Source: Casuarina equisetifolia
Taxonomy: Eukaryota > Streptophyta > Magnoliopsida > Fagales > Casuarinaceae
DNA: 64,000 nucleotides
Direction of reading: 5' to 3'
NCBI GenBank assembly: GCA_028551475.1
Contig: CM052361.1
Coordinates: 3,913,501-3,977,500, forward strand
Positions 24,104 through 36,538 of this stretch are shown in pieces. Position 1 is the stretch's first letter, and every line of letters begins with the position of its first letter. The position numbers and the translations under genes were made by a program. The notes under the pieces are model-generated. The model saw only the letters and a list, made by a program, of their open reading frames with translations. It was not told where the DNA came from and ran no database searches.

Positions 24104-25971
24104 ACGTGGAGGTTAGCTAAGAACAAGTCCTTCCACCTGAAAACAAGTGAGAAGTTACAATATCAAAGGCACCTAATTGATTGGCTCAATCACTCTTGAC
24201 GCTGAAGCATTTAATTGATATCATAGTCCATTGACTATGGACTTGATATCGTTATAATTCATCATTCAAATATAAAGCCTCCCTTACCATATTACTCACT
24301 AATTTCACATACTGTTAGAATGCCTTACATTGTTTATAATTAAAAACATGTTTATCTTCTTGCAAACCGATTTTAAAAAGAAAATAAGTTTTCTAACATC
24401 CATTTGATTAAACTTTGAGTAATTCAGCATGCTTTTTTTCATAGAAAACGTAAGAAACCACCATGCAACCTAGCCATCTTGATTCCAATGCAAGTGTGTG
24501 AAGCTCAAGCAATGACCAAGTGAAGGACGCCCGGGGATGAAGGGAGTCAATTATTAATGGGGTTGCACGGTTGGAAAGGGCTGCAACATTTAAGGTACAG
24601 GTCGCAATTAAAGTTTGTAGGTCGCAGCCCTTCCTTTCCACCTCGCGTACCTTGCTCAAAAGGGCAAAAAGTCGTAAAAGACTAAAGAAATATATCGTCA
24701 TTCGGAGCAGAACCTTTATAGGGTCTTCACCTTTTTCTTTTATCTTTTGCTTCTTTTCTGGGCAACCTGCTCATCTTTATATGCCTAAAAAAAGAAACCC
24801 AAAGCTTCCTCTTCCTCTTCCTCTTCCTTCTTTTCCTTCTTTTCCTTTCATTACCAACGGTAAGGGAGAAGAGGTTAAGAGAAAAAGAGAGAGAGAACTG
24901 TACTCACCATCTGCCGGCATAATAAAGCCCATTCAAGGGGTAGGTGAAACCGTGGGTTCAGCTTCTTTGTTGGCTATGTAAAGCATATTATGAGCCTTTA
25001 AAGAAATTAATGGTCCATCTCTTGCCAATAAATTCAAATGAAAAAAAAAAAGCTCTTTAAAGTTACCTAAAAAAGTAAGTAATTATTAAGAATAATAAAG
25101 GTTGTCCCACACTATATAACTCCTATTTGAAAATTATCTTTACAATGACAAATATGTTCTCAAATTTTGAAAAAGCCTTTTTTACATAACATTAAAACTC
25201 AAGTTCAAGAAAGTATTTCTCATGCATGAATGCGTGTGTTTAAAAGAAAAAAAAAATCGTAGTTTGAGAGATGACATATCATGTTTGGAATATTGTTTCA
25301 TATTCCATAAAATTCTACTCCTGAATTATATCCAAAATAAGAATATATTTTCTTCCATTTGAAGAGAATTAGCTGGTGACAAGGTTTTTGCAGCGCAAAA
25401 GCTTGAGGACCTTTAGTTCTGCCTTTTAACGTACTGCAAATAATTCTTCAAGTTCCAGGCTTCATAAAAAGAAGTCGACAGCATGCCATTTTTGCTCCGT
25501 TCTGTCTAGGAACATCATTTCCTGACCACACGGTCGGCTTTGGCAGGCAAGTTTTTCCAGGATTTCGTTGCCGACCTCATCTGAGATGATTTCCTGGAAT
25601 ATTCTTGTCCGACATAAATAAATGGATGTCAACCACCAAAGTACCTTCCCCACGAATTTCAAACGACATTTCCATGAAGCATCTGTCATGTATTACACAA
25701 TTCAACGACTTGAGTAGTCAGTCACCCACCTCCTTCGCATTATTCCGTGTGTTTGCCTCCTTTGTTTTCAATTCAGGCCACTCCCAAACCTCCACCAACC
25801 ACTTTAATGGAACACACCCATTTATTTAGTTACACATCTACATATAATTTTTTCTTGTCGGTTCATAGAACCACCTTTAATCTAGGGCATCCATTCTCTA
25901 ATTAAATCATCATTAGAGGAGTTCAAAGCACTTACCAGGCATTGCTCAACTTATAGTAGCTTTAGAGATTT

Positions 25972-26262
25972 CCCAATGTTTTTGTAAGCAAGTGTCAAAC
26001 TTTCTTTATTAATGATGTAAAATAATTACTATTTAATGTGTCTCTTTACTTCCTATATAGGTTAGTTCACAAATAAAACAATAAAAAAAATTATGAAAAC
26101 CCAATGTTTTTGTAAGCAAGTGTCAAATTTTCTTTCTTAAAAGCAATTAGATTTCATGTAAAAATATTAATGATGTAAAATAATTACTATTTAATATGTC
26201 TCTTCACTTCATATATAGGTTAGTTCATGAATAAAACAATAAAAAAAATATGAGAACCCATT
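25972..26262. repeat. Tandem direct repeat, two copies of about 120-160 bp
   Basis: Copy 1 spans about 25972-26092 and copy 2 about 26100-26262. Both open with CCCAATGTTTTTGTAAGCAA and share ATTAATGATGTAAAATAATT and TATAGGTTAGTTCA in the same order. Copy 2 has an extra internal stretch of about 35 bp. Confidence 0.85.
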
Positions 26263-27708
26263 TGTGATGAAGTGTCATATATTGACATGAACTAGCTTTA
26301 GATGTGAATCAAGTTAGGAATGACAAGAAGAACAATAACTTTGACTTATCTCGGGTGTGGGCTAATCGACAAATGATAAAATGGAGAAATAAGACAAAAA
26401 AATACAAAGACCCATTTATTATGAAATATTATGTTTAAATAAGGATTTTAATACAAAATATTTTTCTATAGAATGTTAAAAAAATCTATTATCCAACTCA
26501 AATATTTATTTAAAAGTTAATATAACCTATTCTGCTTACAAAATAATAAGTTTTACCGATTCTTGATATGATTTTTAAATTAAATAAATAAACATTTTAA
26601 TATAGAAGAAATAAAAAGTCCGCTCTCTAAAGTAAGCCACTGTTGAACAGGAAAAAAAGCAATTGGTAGAAGCATACCGATGCTTGAAAGTGGTAGCTTT
26701 CAAGGCATCTTGTGGAAAGTATCCATTTCTTTGGGAAACCTAAAGAACTAAGATGGGTGTACAAAAATATTATGCCGGTAATCTTCCAGCCTTTATTCTT
26801 ACCCGGGTCAGAAATTTATTGTGAAGGTCCCTTGTATGACTTTTTGACTGAAAAGCTGTTGTGCTGAAATTATTCCAATCTCTAGATTCACGTATGCTAA
26901 AGAAATAGTGGAGGTCCAAAGTCACTGTTCATATCATCACATGCAATGAATAACCCTTAAAGAAGAACAGCAAAAATGGTAGATTCTGCAAGAAATCCTC
27001 TAAATGCCTTTATTTGTCTTCTAGGATGGGTCTAAACTACAGAACTGCTGAATTAGAGAAAATTACATTGGGATATGTTCTTATAAAGTAGAAAATACCA
27101 TATTATATGCCTGATTGCCTCTTTTATAATCAAACAAAAAGCCTATCAAATCACAACAAAGATGCTCCTCTGCGGTTCTTTTCGTTTTGAGAAATCGTTA
27201 GTGGTCCTCACAGGGGCGAGCCATTAATGGTCGCCGAAATTGTAAGAATGAGTTCCATTCACAGGACTTCACCTTTGAACCTAGTCCGGCAACCTTAATG
27301 CAGATGTTACATGAATGACTGTAATCCCAGGTAATTGTACGAGGCCAATGGCAACACAGAACGGAGAAAGTGGAAGGAAAATTTTGATGAATTTTCTTTA
27401 TTTCATCGTCATCACTGCGAGAAAGACAGACCCAAAAAGGAACTATGGCCACTTTGTTTTTTAACCCTGCAAGCTTTATGCTTTTTCTCGATTTCAAAAT
27501 TCATGGGATTATTTAATATTTGTGGACAACAGTTCGTGCATCACTATGACTGTTGAATGGGAGGAATTTGTTGGTGGTGAAAGTTATTAATGGAGGATAA
27601 GGGCGGCTTGGATCAAGTTTTTTACTCCTGGAAACTCTTTGAGGATGCATTTGGACAAGTGTACGGCAAAACCAAGACCATCTTCGTCATCCGCTTCACG
27701 CCTACTCT

Positions 27709-27717
27709 GTATATATA
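27709..27717 (+). promoter_or_regulatory. Candidate TATA box of the MES11-like gene
   Basis: GTATATATAC lies about 140 bp upstream of the ATG at 27852, with no better TATA-like site nearer. Placement fits a leader of about 110 bases. Confidence 0.5.
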
Positions 27718-27851
27718 CGTAACGCCCTATCGATAGTTTCAAGCCTACTCTGTTCCCGTGATCCCTGACTTTGCCATAGTTTTCCCACCTGCAGAAACTC
27801 TGTCACTGTTGGTGGCTGCTGCGTGTTTGTGTTTTTCTACATGCACTACCA

Positions 27852-30800
27852 ATGGGCAACCTCTGCGCCTGCCTCCCACCCAAGCCCGTGAACAAAAAGG
27901 AAGGCAGGAAGCGGCTTCCGAACCAACCGCCGCTAGGCTCCAACTCCAGTAACCGATGGGCGCGAATCCGATCCTCCCGGAGAGAGAAATTTGATGATTC
28001 TTTAATACAAGAACAAGCTCTCGCCGCCGCCACCATACTTCTGCAACAGCACAACGGTGCTCTGCAGTTCGATCGGTCTGCCTCGCTTCGCTACCCGAAC
28101 TCGGGCTCCAAGAAGAACCAGCTGCCCCGGAGTTCGAGCTCAAGGGCCAGGTCCCTCACAGACCCTTTGCTACAACCTCAGCAGCTTGTTAATCAGGTTT
28201 GGGGCCCTGGAATTCTTGTTTCTTTTTTGTTTCTGTTCGGAAGTTGTCGAATTGGATGGCTAAAACGAAAGATAAAGTAGCTCATGAGTAAATGTGCGTG
28301 ATTTCTAATTCTGAGTTTGTGGTTTCCCGCAAGGGAAGTTTTCGTTATGGAATTTATGGTGTGCTTCGATTGTGACACTGAACTTTTCTTAGTTGATGAT
28401 ATGATGTTTAGGGTGTTTAAGACACTGAAAATACTTTCGTATGATAACTTTGAAGAACTAAAATTGTGTCCAAATAGTTTTTTTGTTATTGTGGTTTTTG
28501 CTTTGATGAGAATGCGTGTCTTGCATCCTTTGTGTCTTCCTAATATTGGTTACAAGGTCGTAAGATTTTTGGAAAATGAACTTGATGTGATAATGAAGAC
28601 AGAGATCATAAGAATTCTGGAAAGTGAATCTGCTGCTATTCTGAATTTATGCTTCAGTGATGCCTGTACAAGATGCCCAGGCCCAGTTAATATCAGTTGG
28701 ATTCTCTTTTAAAAAATTGAAGATCATTGAAGAGGAATCTCAAATGGAATTTATATCTCTATGCTGTTAAATGCACACTACTGGGGAGAATCCATTGCTC
28801 CTGCAGTAATATCTTAAACAAAAGTTTATGCAGCTCTGGTCTTGTTGGACTGGCTAGAATGTTCTTTTTGTCTATACACTATCATTATCAGAGGCGATTA
28901 ACAAATCTTATTTGTGCTAATTAATGGAAATACACATGCCTGTGTGACTACTGCTATACTGTCGTGCTCATAATGTGGTGCAAGGTAAATGCTGAAAGTC
29001 GAAAAACGAAAGGCAATGAAGACTATGTAGAAATGGTTTTCTCTTTCTTTTAAGGAAAACTGAGATGAGTGGTCAGATATTCGCATATAATGACACCTTT
29101 AGCTGCGATATACTTTATATGTAAAGGTGGTGCAAACCGAGTGGTTAGGACTAAGTATGATGTGTTACACTCCAAAACTTCGACACTTTACTGTTGATTT
29201 TGAGCAGGATCAATTAAGGCTTCTATTAGCCTCATGGGACTTGTTTTGATGGTGGTCTGCGCAAAATTGTTGGGTAAAATTGCATACTGCCTTATGTTTT
29301 CAGTGTTTTTCTTTTTTGGGTCAATGGGGCTTAAAGTAAGTTTTTGAATTAAATGTAACCAGAAAGGCAAAGTCTAAATGCTACATGACAGAGCTTTTCA
29401 TTCAATCACTGTCTTGTTTAATTGGCATCTGTCTACATAGACACCCTTACACATGCAAGTATACAATGCATACACACAAATATTCATACATATATATGAA
29501 TATGGCACCTAATTTTTCAGCTTTTATCATTTGAATTGCATTGGTTTCCTGACTATGTCTATCTATGGCAGGACCTAAAGCTTGATGATCTGGAAACCAG
29601 ACATTTTGTCCTTGTCCATGGAGGTGGCTTTGGTGCTTGGTGTTGGTATAAAACTATAGCACTTCTTGAAGAAGGGGGTTTCCAAGTATCTGCGATAAAC
29701 TTAACTGGTTCTGGGATTCATACATTTGATGCAAACAGCATTACAAGTCTTTCGCAATATGTGAAGCCACTTACTGATTTTCTTGAAAAACTGGCTGGAG
29801 GCGAGAAGGTTCCTTTCAACGCTTGCAATTTATTTTGTTTTATTTATGTCTGTCCTTTACTTATTCAAGAGTGTCATTCTCACTTAAGAACAAAGCTTCC
29901 GTAGAGCCTAAAGCACAACCACAAACCTAATTGAAATGAAGTAAATTTTTTAACACAACATATAACAATTTCTTAGAGAAAGATACGGAATAAACAAATG
30001 AAGGTTATAAACGTGAAATGGCAGTTTGTTTATTTATATGCACAATGATGAGCTAGTGGATAAACTATTTTGCTGGCAGTCTATACATATGACTTCAGAT
30101 ATTGGAGCTAAAGTTTTAGATTTTAGATGGTAATTGACCGTGATTTTGAGGTTTTCTCGCTTTATTTTTCCTCTTAATTCTTGCCTTTTCTACTGACCAA
30201 ATAAGAGCTTATAGTTAAAAATAGCGATGTTTTCACCCACAATAGTGAAAAGTTGAAATATTGAAAAAACATTTCCAACATATTTGGTTTTTGCTAAAGT
30301 TACAATTTGCAAAATTTATAGGCTCAACTTACTGACTAATGAATTTTCCTTTTTGTTTGAAGAATAGTTAAGAAATCATTAAGGAAGATTTCTAGCTCTG
30401 TTACTGTACCTTCCCTACTAGTTCGAATACTTAGGCTCATTGTTTTTTTGTTCTGCTAATGAATACTTGTATAAGTGAAGATTCTAATATAACGAGCCTA
30501 TTAGCTTAAATAATTAGAGCATTGTCCAATTGCAGAAAGGTTATTGGTTGAGGCATCAGTGATGTTTTAGATTGTCCTTCACCTTTTTGTTCTTTTTCCA
30601 AAGAACAATGAAATGAACTTACCTGCTCCAGCATGCAAGATGTCTAGCGTTTCTAACAAATTTGAAGACTTGCTCTTGTTGGAGACTTCACCTCGTCAGT
30701 CCTAAATAAGACAAACTAAGCTACCTAGCAAAGAAATAACTTATCTGGACTGCTCTTTTTATAAGTATCTGAATATGCTGTTTGGTTGTTGAGTTCAGAA

Positions 30801-33249
30801 TTCTTCTATTACTCCTGTAGTAGCGAATTTGAAATTGGGACCATGGTTGCAAGGATGACAGAAAAATGAAAATACATGCGATTTCTACATTTGAAGCGTG
30901 GGTTTACATGCCACACTATATCTTCTGGAAAGCCTGAATCAAAAAGCTTTTGATGATCTCAGTCAAGCAATGTGATGAATGCTGCCTATGAGATTCTAAT
31001 GCTCCTATTAGTGGAAGTTATTAGCTATTTCCCCTCATGTTCTTTGGCATTTGCATCTGTGTTGTTTTCTGTTAGTTAGCAGAACATATCTTTTTCTTCT
31101 CTTTAACTCTTACCCTATCTCTTCATCTGTTGGTTTTTGATATTTATGCAGGTCATCATGGTTGGACATGACTTTGGTGGTGCATGCGTACAGTATGCAA
31201 TGGAGTCTTTCCCTCTTAAGATTTCAAAGGCTGTTTTTGTTGCTGCAGCCATGTTGATTAATGGACAAAGCACTCTTGATATGTTTTCGAAGCAGGTTTT
31301 CCTTCATCCTAGTGTACCTGAATTTTATGAACTGTTAACTTTCTATTGGAAGACGAACTCCACAACGTAGAAACTCTGCTCCACCACCCCACCCCCCTGT
31401 TTTTCGTTGTGTGATAAGAGAAAAGGAAATAAGCAGTTCCCTTTTTCCAAGAACTTCTATTGCATTTCAAAACCATAGAAATTAAATGCTTTAGGTTAGA
31501 ATGATTCTCGAGATTTCCTTGCTGAATCCTTCCGCTATTGGAACTAGGATTCTCCCCCTACACACTTGAATTATGGTGCCTTATGACATTGAGAGTGTTG
31601 CCTTTAATTGAGAGGTTAGCTCTCCTGTTAAATTTTATTTTACCCCTGAGATTTCAATTCCCCCTCTCCACCCTCCTTCCTGTGTGCTAAACACCTCCAC
31701 CGCCCCCCAACCCCCCCCCCCCCCCCCCCCCTCTTCCCCACCCCACATACACCACCCAAAAAAAAAAAAAGGAGGGAGGGAGGATGATGAAAATCTCGCC
31801 TTGGCTCTGTTATGGTACTCAATACCATCATATAATGAAATGACACGCCCAGCTTAACTATAGACCAAAATTTGGGTTTTCATAGTGGCTTCGGCTTCAG
31901 GATAGTACACACTTTGTGAGCCTGACATCAGGGTGAACCTTGGTGAGTCCAGAGGTGCGGACTCTAGTGAACTTTGACCAATATCTGTCCATTGTCTTCC
32001 TGTTATCATAATGCGGCTATAAATGCAATTTATTGCTATTGTCTTGGAAAATAAAATTGTTTATGTATTTGGATGGTCTGGGTTGATTTTGACTAACAAA
32101 AAGTAAACTTGCAGGAAGGTTCAAATGATCTAATGCAACAGGCTCAAGTATTTTTATACGCAAATGGGAATGATCACCCTCCAACGGCTATTGATCTAAA
32201 TAAATTGTTGTTGAGGGATTTGTTATTCAACCAAAGTCCATCCAAGGTAGATTTTCTTTTCCTTTTTCTTTTTGGACTCCTTATGAACCATATTGCCATT
32301 GAAAATGTTTGGTTTGCTTATTCCTTGATGAGGCCCTTCAAATCCCTTGTGAATTTGATTAGCCATACACGATTGCCATATCAAAGACACTGCTTTTCTA
32401 AGCTTGATATGAAAATAATACGTTGACAAGCAGACGACAAGCAAACATAAGTGCTTGTCAAAGAAGTGTGTAAATGGGAGCATGGTAATTCTGGATTATC
32501 TCCATGATATAAGGGAAGCGGATAAAGGAGTTACCGACTTATCCTTGCATACTAGAATTGTTTCAGGTAAACAATGAGAAAGAGAGAGAAAGTACAATGT
32601 TAGTATGTCGTGTTAGGTATTTGTAATCATGATATCTGTATGTCCTGGCATGAATAATGTACCTATTGAAATTATAGACATGATGAATATTTCTTGCTTC
32701 AATGATTAGTGAAACATGTGCGTTATCTAAATATCTCAGTTATTCTAAAATTGACACTTAGAAGGTTGCCTATTCTATCTGTTTTTGTTCAAACTAGTAG
32801 CAATATTCTTAAGTTTACTTTTAAAGAGTCTTTGGTCTTTATATTCTGATTTGATAGTTTCTGTCTCTCCTTTTCGTGTATATGTGTTCATAGTCTCGTA
32901 TGACATTCCCTTTCTGTCTTGCTTTCTTGCCTTCAATCAGTCTTGCTGATCCCCTGTTTCTCCATTCTAGGATGTTGCTCTGGCATCTGTTTCAATGAGG
33001 CCAATGCCCTTTGCACCAGTTCTGGAGAAACTCTCTCTTACTAATGCGAAATATGGCTCTGTGAGGCGATTTTATATAGAAACCCCAGAAGATAACGCCA
33101 TACCGATCACACTGCAGGAAAGCATGATAAATGCAAGTCCACCGGAACGGGTGCTTCGGGTGAAAGGCGCAGATCACTCGCCCTTTTTCTCAAAGCCTCA
33201 GGCCCTGCACAAACTTTTGGTAGAGATCTCAAAGATCCCTTCCCTTTGA
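27852..33249 (+). CDS. MES11-like: MES11-type methylesterase-like alpha/beta hydrolase
   Basis: Five exons: 27852-28196, 29572-29808, 31152-31295, 32115-32246 and 32971-33249. All junctions fall between codons, giving 378 residues, close to the Arabidopsis MES11 length. The alpha/beta-hydrolase core starts near residue 116 with LDDLETRHFVLVHGGGFGAW (oxyanion HGGG at 131-134). The nucleophile elbow is VGHDFGG: Asp201 stands where active family members such as SABP2 have Ser. The other likely triad residues are D327 (ETPEDNAIP) and H355 (GADHSPFF). Active MES enzymes remove methyl groups from methyl-IAA, methyl-jasmonate or methyl-salicylate; activity here is uncertain. The Ser/Arg/Gln-rich N-terminal extension begins MGNLCAC, a good N-myristoylation and palmitoylation context, although relatives are often labelled chloroplastic. 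Confidence 0.93.
31711..31731 (+). repeat. Run of 21 C in a MES11-like intron
   Basis: An uninterrupted C tract in the third intron, within a wider C-rich stretch (31660-31745) and followed by an A run and a GGGA-rich patch. It could form G-quadruplex or i-motif DNA and is prone to length error in sequencing. Confidence 0.9.
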
Positions 33250-34930
33250 AACCAGTCCTGTAGCTAGAGAGATTTCAGCTGCTAAAGCTCCACTGACATG
33301 ACATAGGAAAGCTACGCCATTCAACGATTTATGCAGTTGCCTTATAACAGAGTTGCAAGTAATCATTGTATATGTTCATAAATCAAAAAGTATTCCATGT
33401 AATGCTTTTATCAGAACGTAAATGGTTTTCACAATTTTCTTCTGGGGCTTTCTTTCCAATCAAGGGATGTTTGTATTTATCCAACTGAAAGTTATTATGG
33501 GAACAGCAAAGATTGCTGGGCATTTTTGTCTCCTGTCAGTATTTTGCATTATATTCGAAGGCATGTTTGTTGTTGTCTTTGTGCCTTTTGGAATCATCTT
33601 ATTGTTCCATAACTCATAAATTGAAGTCTTGTAACTTTCATCTCTTAACAATTAGTTTCAATTGGACAATATTTGGAACATTCCAAAACTGTCATATTCA
33701 TTACAAAAGACGAATCTTGCTATGAAATTCGAAATCCGAAGCACAAGAAAAGGACGAAGCAATGCATACTTACCAAAAGCGCTAGCTTGTGAGTTGGGCA
33801 AAAACCAACTACGGAGAACTTCAGTAAACTCTAAACTTGATGATGGGCTATTTTCCTTAAAGTCTTCTCAGTCACCTCCACTCAACTTCGGCAGAAAGAA
33901 AGCATAAACGTAGAAGCAAAGGACACAACAATGGTCCCTCCCAGCTGAGCTGAACTGGGTCGCACAGTGTCTACGGAAAACTTGTCTCACAAGCCTACAG
34001 TTGGACAGAGACGGGGTTCAATGAAAAGTAGTACAGACAGCGACTTTAGTATCGCCAATTATTTACAAAAATTTATGATATTATCTTTAAATAATAAAAT
34101 TTAAAATCTAGTTCATGAGATAAATAAATATTATTTATATTTATTAAAGTGTGATGACTTATTTCAAAATTTGAGACATTAAATAAAAAGTTCTTATCAT
34201 TTATAAGTTTAAGAATTTATTTTTATGCTTTCAATGCAAAACAATAACTACCTTTAATATTGTTGCTCACATACAATATTATATATTTTCACACTAACAT
34301 AAATATTGCACATGAAAATAAATCTAACTTTGAGGTATGGGGGTTTACAATATAGAAACTTATTTCTTAATTACAATATTATATTAAAGTTTGAAAGTCT
34401 ATTTCTGATTATGATACTATATTAAAGTTTGAGACTCCTACTCATATGCATGTTGATAAAAACATTATATGTAAAAATAATTCAAACTTTGGTACATGAG
34501 AATTTACAAAGTAAAAGCTTATTTCTTAATTTTAATATCATATTAAAGTTTAGGAGTTTATACAAAAATCTTATGACATTAGGTAAGAAAGTTATTTATA
34601 AGCTCAATAACTAATCTTCAACTTCTAATAGAAAAACAACACCCATCTTTAACAATATTACATATTACCTAAACCAATTTTAAGTATTTTTTTTTTTAAA
34701 TGTCAAGAGTCCGACAGACATAATCTAGTGGCGATGGATTCGGGATCAGCATCGTATCGCTTCTCTGGACTTTCAATGTCGTATGCCACGTGAATCCCAT
34801 GTCTTCGCCAACTAAGGCCGACCCACTCATTTGATCAACCCGAAAAAGCCAACTCGGGGATTGACCACGTCAAGTCTTTCTCGTTTTGTTACCTCTCTCC
34901 CACCGGTTCGTTTAAAAACTTGATTATCAT
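33250..34930. other. MES11-like 3' UTR and AT-rich spacer
   Basis: The first 150-200 bases are probably 3' UTR of the MES11-like gene. The rest is spacer. A frame at 33662-33907 (plus) matches no known family. From 34050 to 34680 the sequence is very AT-rich with a diverged direct repeat of about 80 bp (34314-34391 and 34466-34552). Confidence 0.5.
34314..34552. repeat. Diverged direct repeat pair in AT-rich spacer
   Basis: Two roughly 80-bp copies sharing TTTACAA...CTTATTTCTTAATT and ATATTAAAGTTT, separated by about 75 bp. Element family unknown. Confidence 0.55.
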
Positions 34931-34939
34931 TTGGAATCC

Positions 34940-35718
34940 TATTTCCCTATTAATAGCCACTACAGGCTGTTGCCTTTGCTTCAAATTTGGGTCCCGACAA
35001 CAACGGTAAGAAATCCAACCCACCTCTTCTTTGCTCCTCTTCATAGCTAAGGTTCCATTGATCACCGTCTAACCCCTGTTCATCTGTCTCCCACATTTGG
35101 ATTTCGTTAGGGTCTTGATTCTGAAGTCTGTGTCTAATTATTTTTGTTTTAAATCTGTGCGTTGGCTGTTTATGCATGTGAAAATTTGTCTTACATTTCG
35201 GATTTTTTGTGGTGCTGATTGGTTTTGCCAACATTTCAGAACTTTGACGTGAAATTTAGCGACAAAATTCAGCTTTTGCTCGTCCGGGTTGTGTTCTTTT
35301 GGTAAGTTTAATGGGTCAGTCATAGAGACCTTGATGGGTCAAGAAGGCACGGCCCTATTCTGTGTCCCTGGTGTTACTAGCTGCATCATCTGATATGATT
35401 GTGAAAGTTGAGTGAGAAAGACCATAAATTTATGTGTTTTTCGCAGCAATGGGGGCTTCCTAAGCTGGGTAATGAGAATGGGGGAATTAAGATATGTTGT
35501 GCGACAAGGTCCAAAGACAAAAAAGAAGGAGACTTTTGTCCTGGCTTAGGAGAGATATTGTTACCAGCATCCCCCATAATATATGTTTACTTTCTGTCTT
35601 TGTATGCACATTTTTGGTGTCTTCCTTAACACCTCATCAAAATCTTGTCTTGTTTTTATTTCCATGTATGCAAAAGCAAAGTGTGTTCTTAACAGAAGGT
35701 ATCTGCAGTTAGGAAGAA
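34940..35718 (+). promoter_or_regulatory. Probable 5' leader with intron of the SPIRAL1-like gene
   Basis: A donor-like site CAACG/GTAAGAAA at about 35005 and an acceptor-like ATCTGCAG at about 35702-35709, just before the ATG at 35719, suggest a leader intron of about 700 bp. A weak TATA-like TATTAATAG sits near 34949. Leader introns are common in this family; here it is inferred. Confidence 0.4.
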
Positions 35719-36538
35719 ATGGGTCGTGGTGTCAGCGCTGGCGGTGGACAGAGTTCTTTAGGTTACCTATTTGGAGGTGGAGAGGCCACTTCCGACGCCC
35801 AAGTTTCTCAGAACCGAGGGCCAGGGACAAACAATGCGCCTTCTCAAAAGCCTGCTGCTCCTGCTGCTTCACAACCGATCGATAAGCAGATTCCAGCAGG
35901 CGTTCATGGGCATCTTACAAACAATTACTTCCGTGCAGAGGGACAGAACTGTGGCAACTTTATTACGGTATGATCCCAATCAAGCATCCAAAAATGATTT
36001 AGCCGCTGGTTGTAGAAAAATCCATAGGCCTGTCAAATTCCTGAGATCACTTCTGTCTTCAGATTTTGTGGTTTGTAATTTGTGACATCCACCTGATTCA
36101 GATTTTGTCGGGCTGCAGCTTGTCAGATGAGTCTGTAGATTTTGTCATCATGATCAAAATCCAGTTTTGTTTGTAGTTTCCAGTTACAAATTCCAATCAC
36201 ATTATGAATAGAATAGGCTTGATATCCTTCATGTTCTGCATTGAGATTAAAGTTTTGGGATGTCATAGATTTCCTTTGACCATGTGTTCTTGGACTTAAG
36301 CCACAGTTGCTCATTGATATCAATAAAATTATGTGGTTGAACATCTATGCAGAAATCGATTCAGTTCACTGCTTTCAATTCCCCTCTAATTGATCATTTT
36401 CTTCCGAAGAATATTGATGGTTCTGTTTCAAAATGATTTGCGATGTGGGTGCAGGATCGGCCATCGACCAAAGTTCACTCTGTCCCTGGTGGTGGATCTT
36501 CCCTGGGTTACCTCTTTGGTGGTAGTGGTGGGAAATGA
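35719..36538 (+). CDS. SP1L: SPIRAL1-like microtubule-associated protein
   Basis: Two exons, 35719-35967 and 36455-36538, encode 110 residues, the usual size of SPIRAL1-like proteins. These small plant proteins bind microtubules, track plus ends and are needed for straight, anisotropic cell expansion. Seen: the N-terminal repeat GGGQSSLGYLFGGG (residues 8-21), a low-complexity Ala/Pro/Gln linker, IDKQIPAGVHGHLTNNYFRA, GQNCGNFITDRPSTKV across the intron, and the C-terminal repeat PGGGSSLGYLFGG. Both terminal GGGxSSLxYLFG motifs, thought to contact tubulin, are present. The intron lies between codons for T83 and D84. The ATG at 35719 gives the family start MGRGVS. Function is inferred from strong similarity along the full length. 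Confidence 0.95.

Larger units (their letters stand above)
22160..27700. other. Long AT-rich spacer, no gene recognised
   Basis: Spacer between the FCP1-like promoter and the methylesterase-like gene. Short frames at 22653-23199, 24408-24981, 25462-25829 and 27198-27556 have no recognisable family features. It contains small repeats listed separately and a CTT/CCT-rich run near 24808-24850. AT-rich parts at 22200-22500 and 26000-26630 look like relic mobile-element or matrix-type sequence, but no element could be classified. Confidence 0.5.

Noticed and set aside
33662-33907. Plus-strand 81-residue frame downstream of the MES11-like gene
   Set aside because: No similarity recognised and probably within or beyond the 3' UTR.
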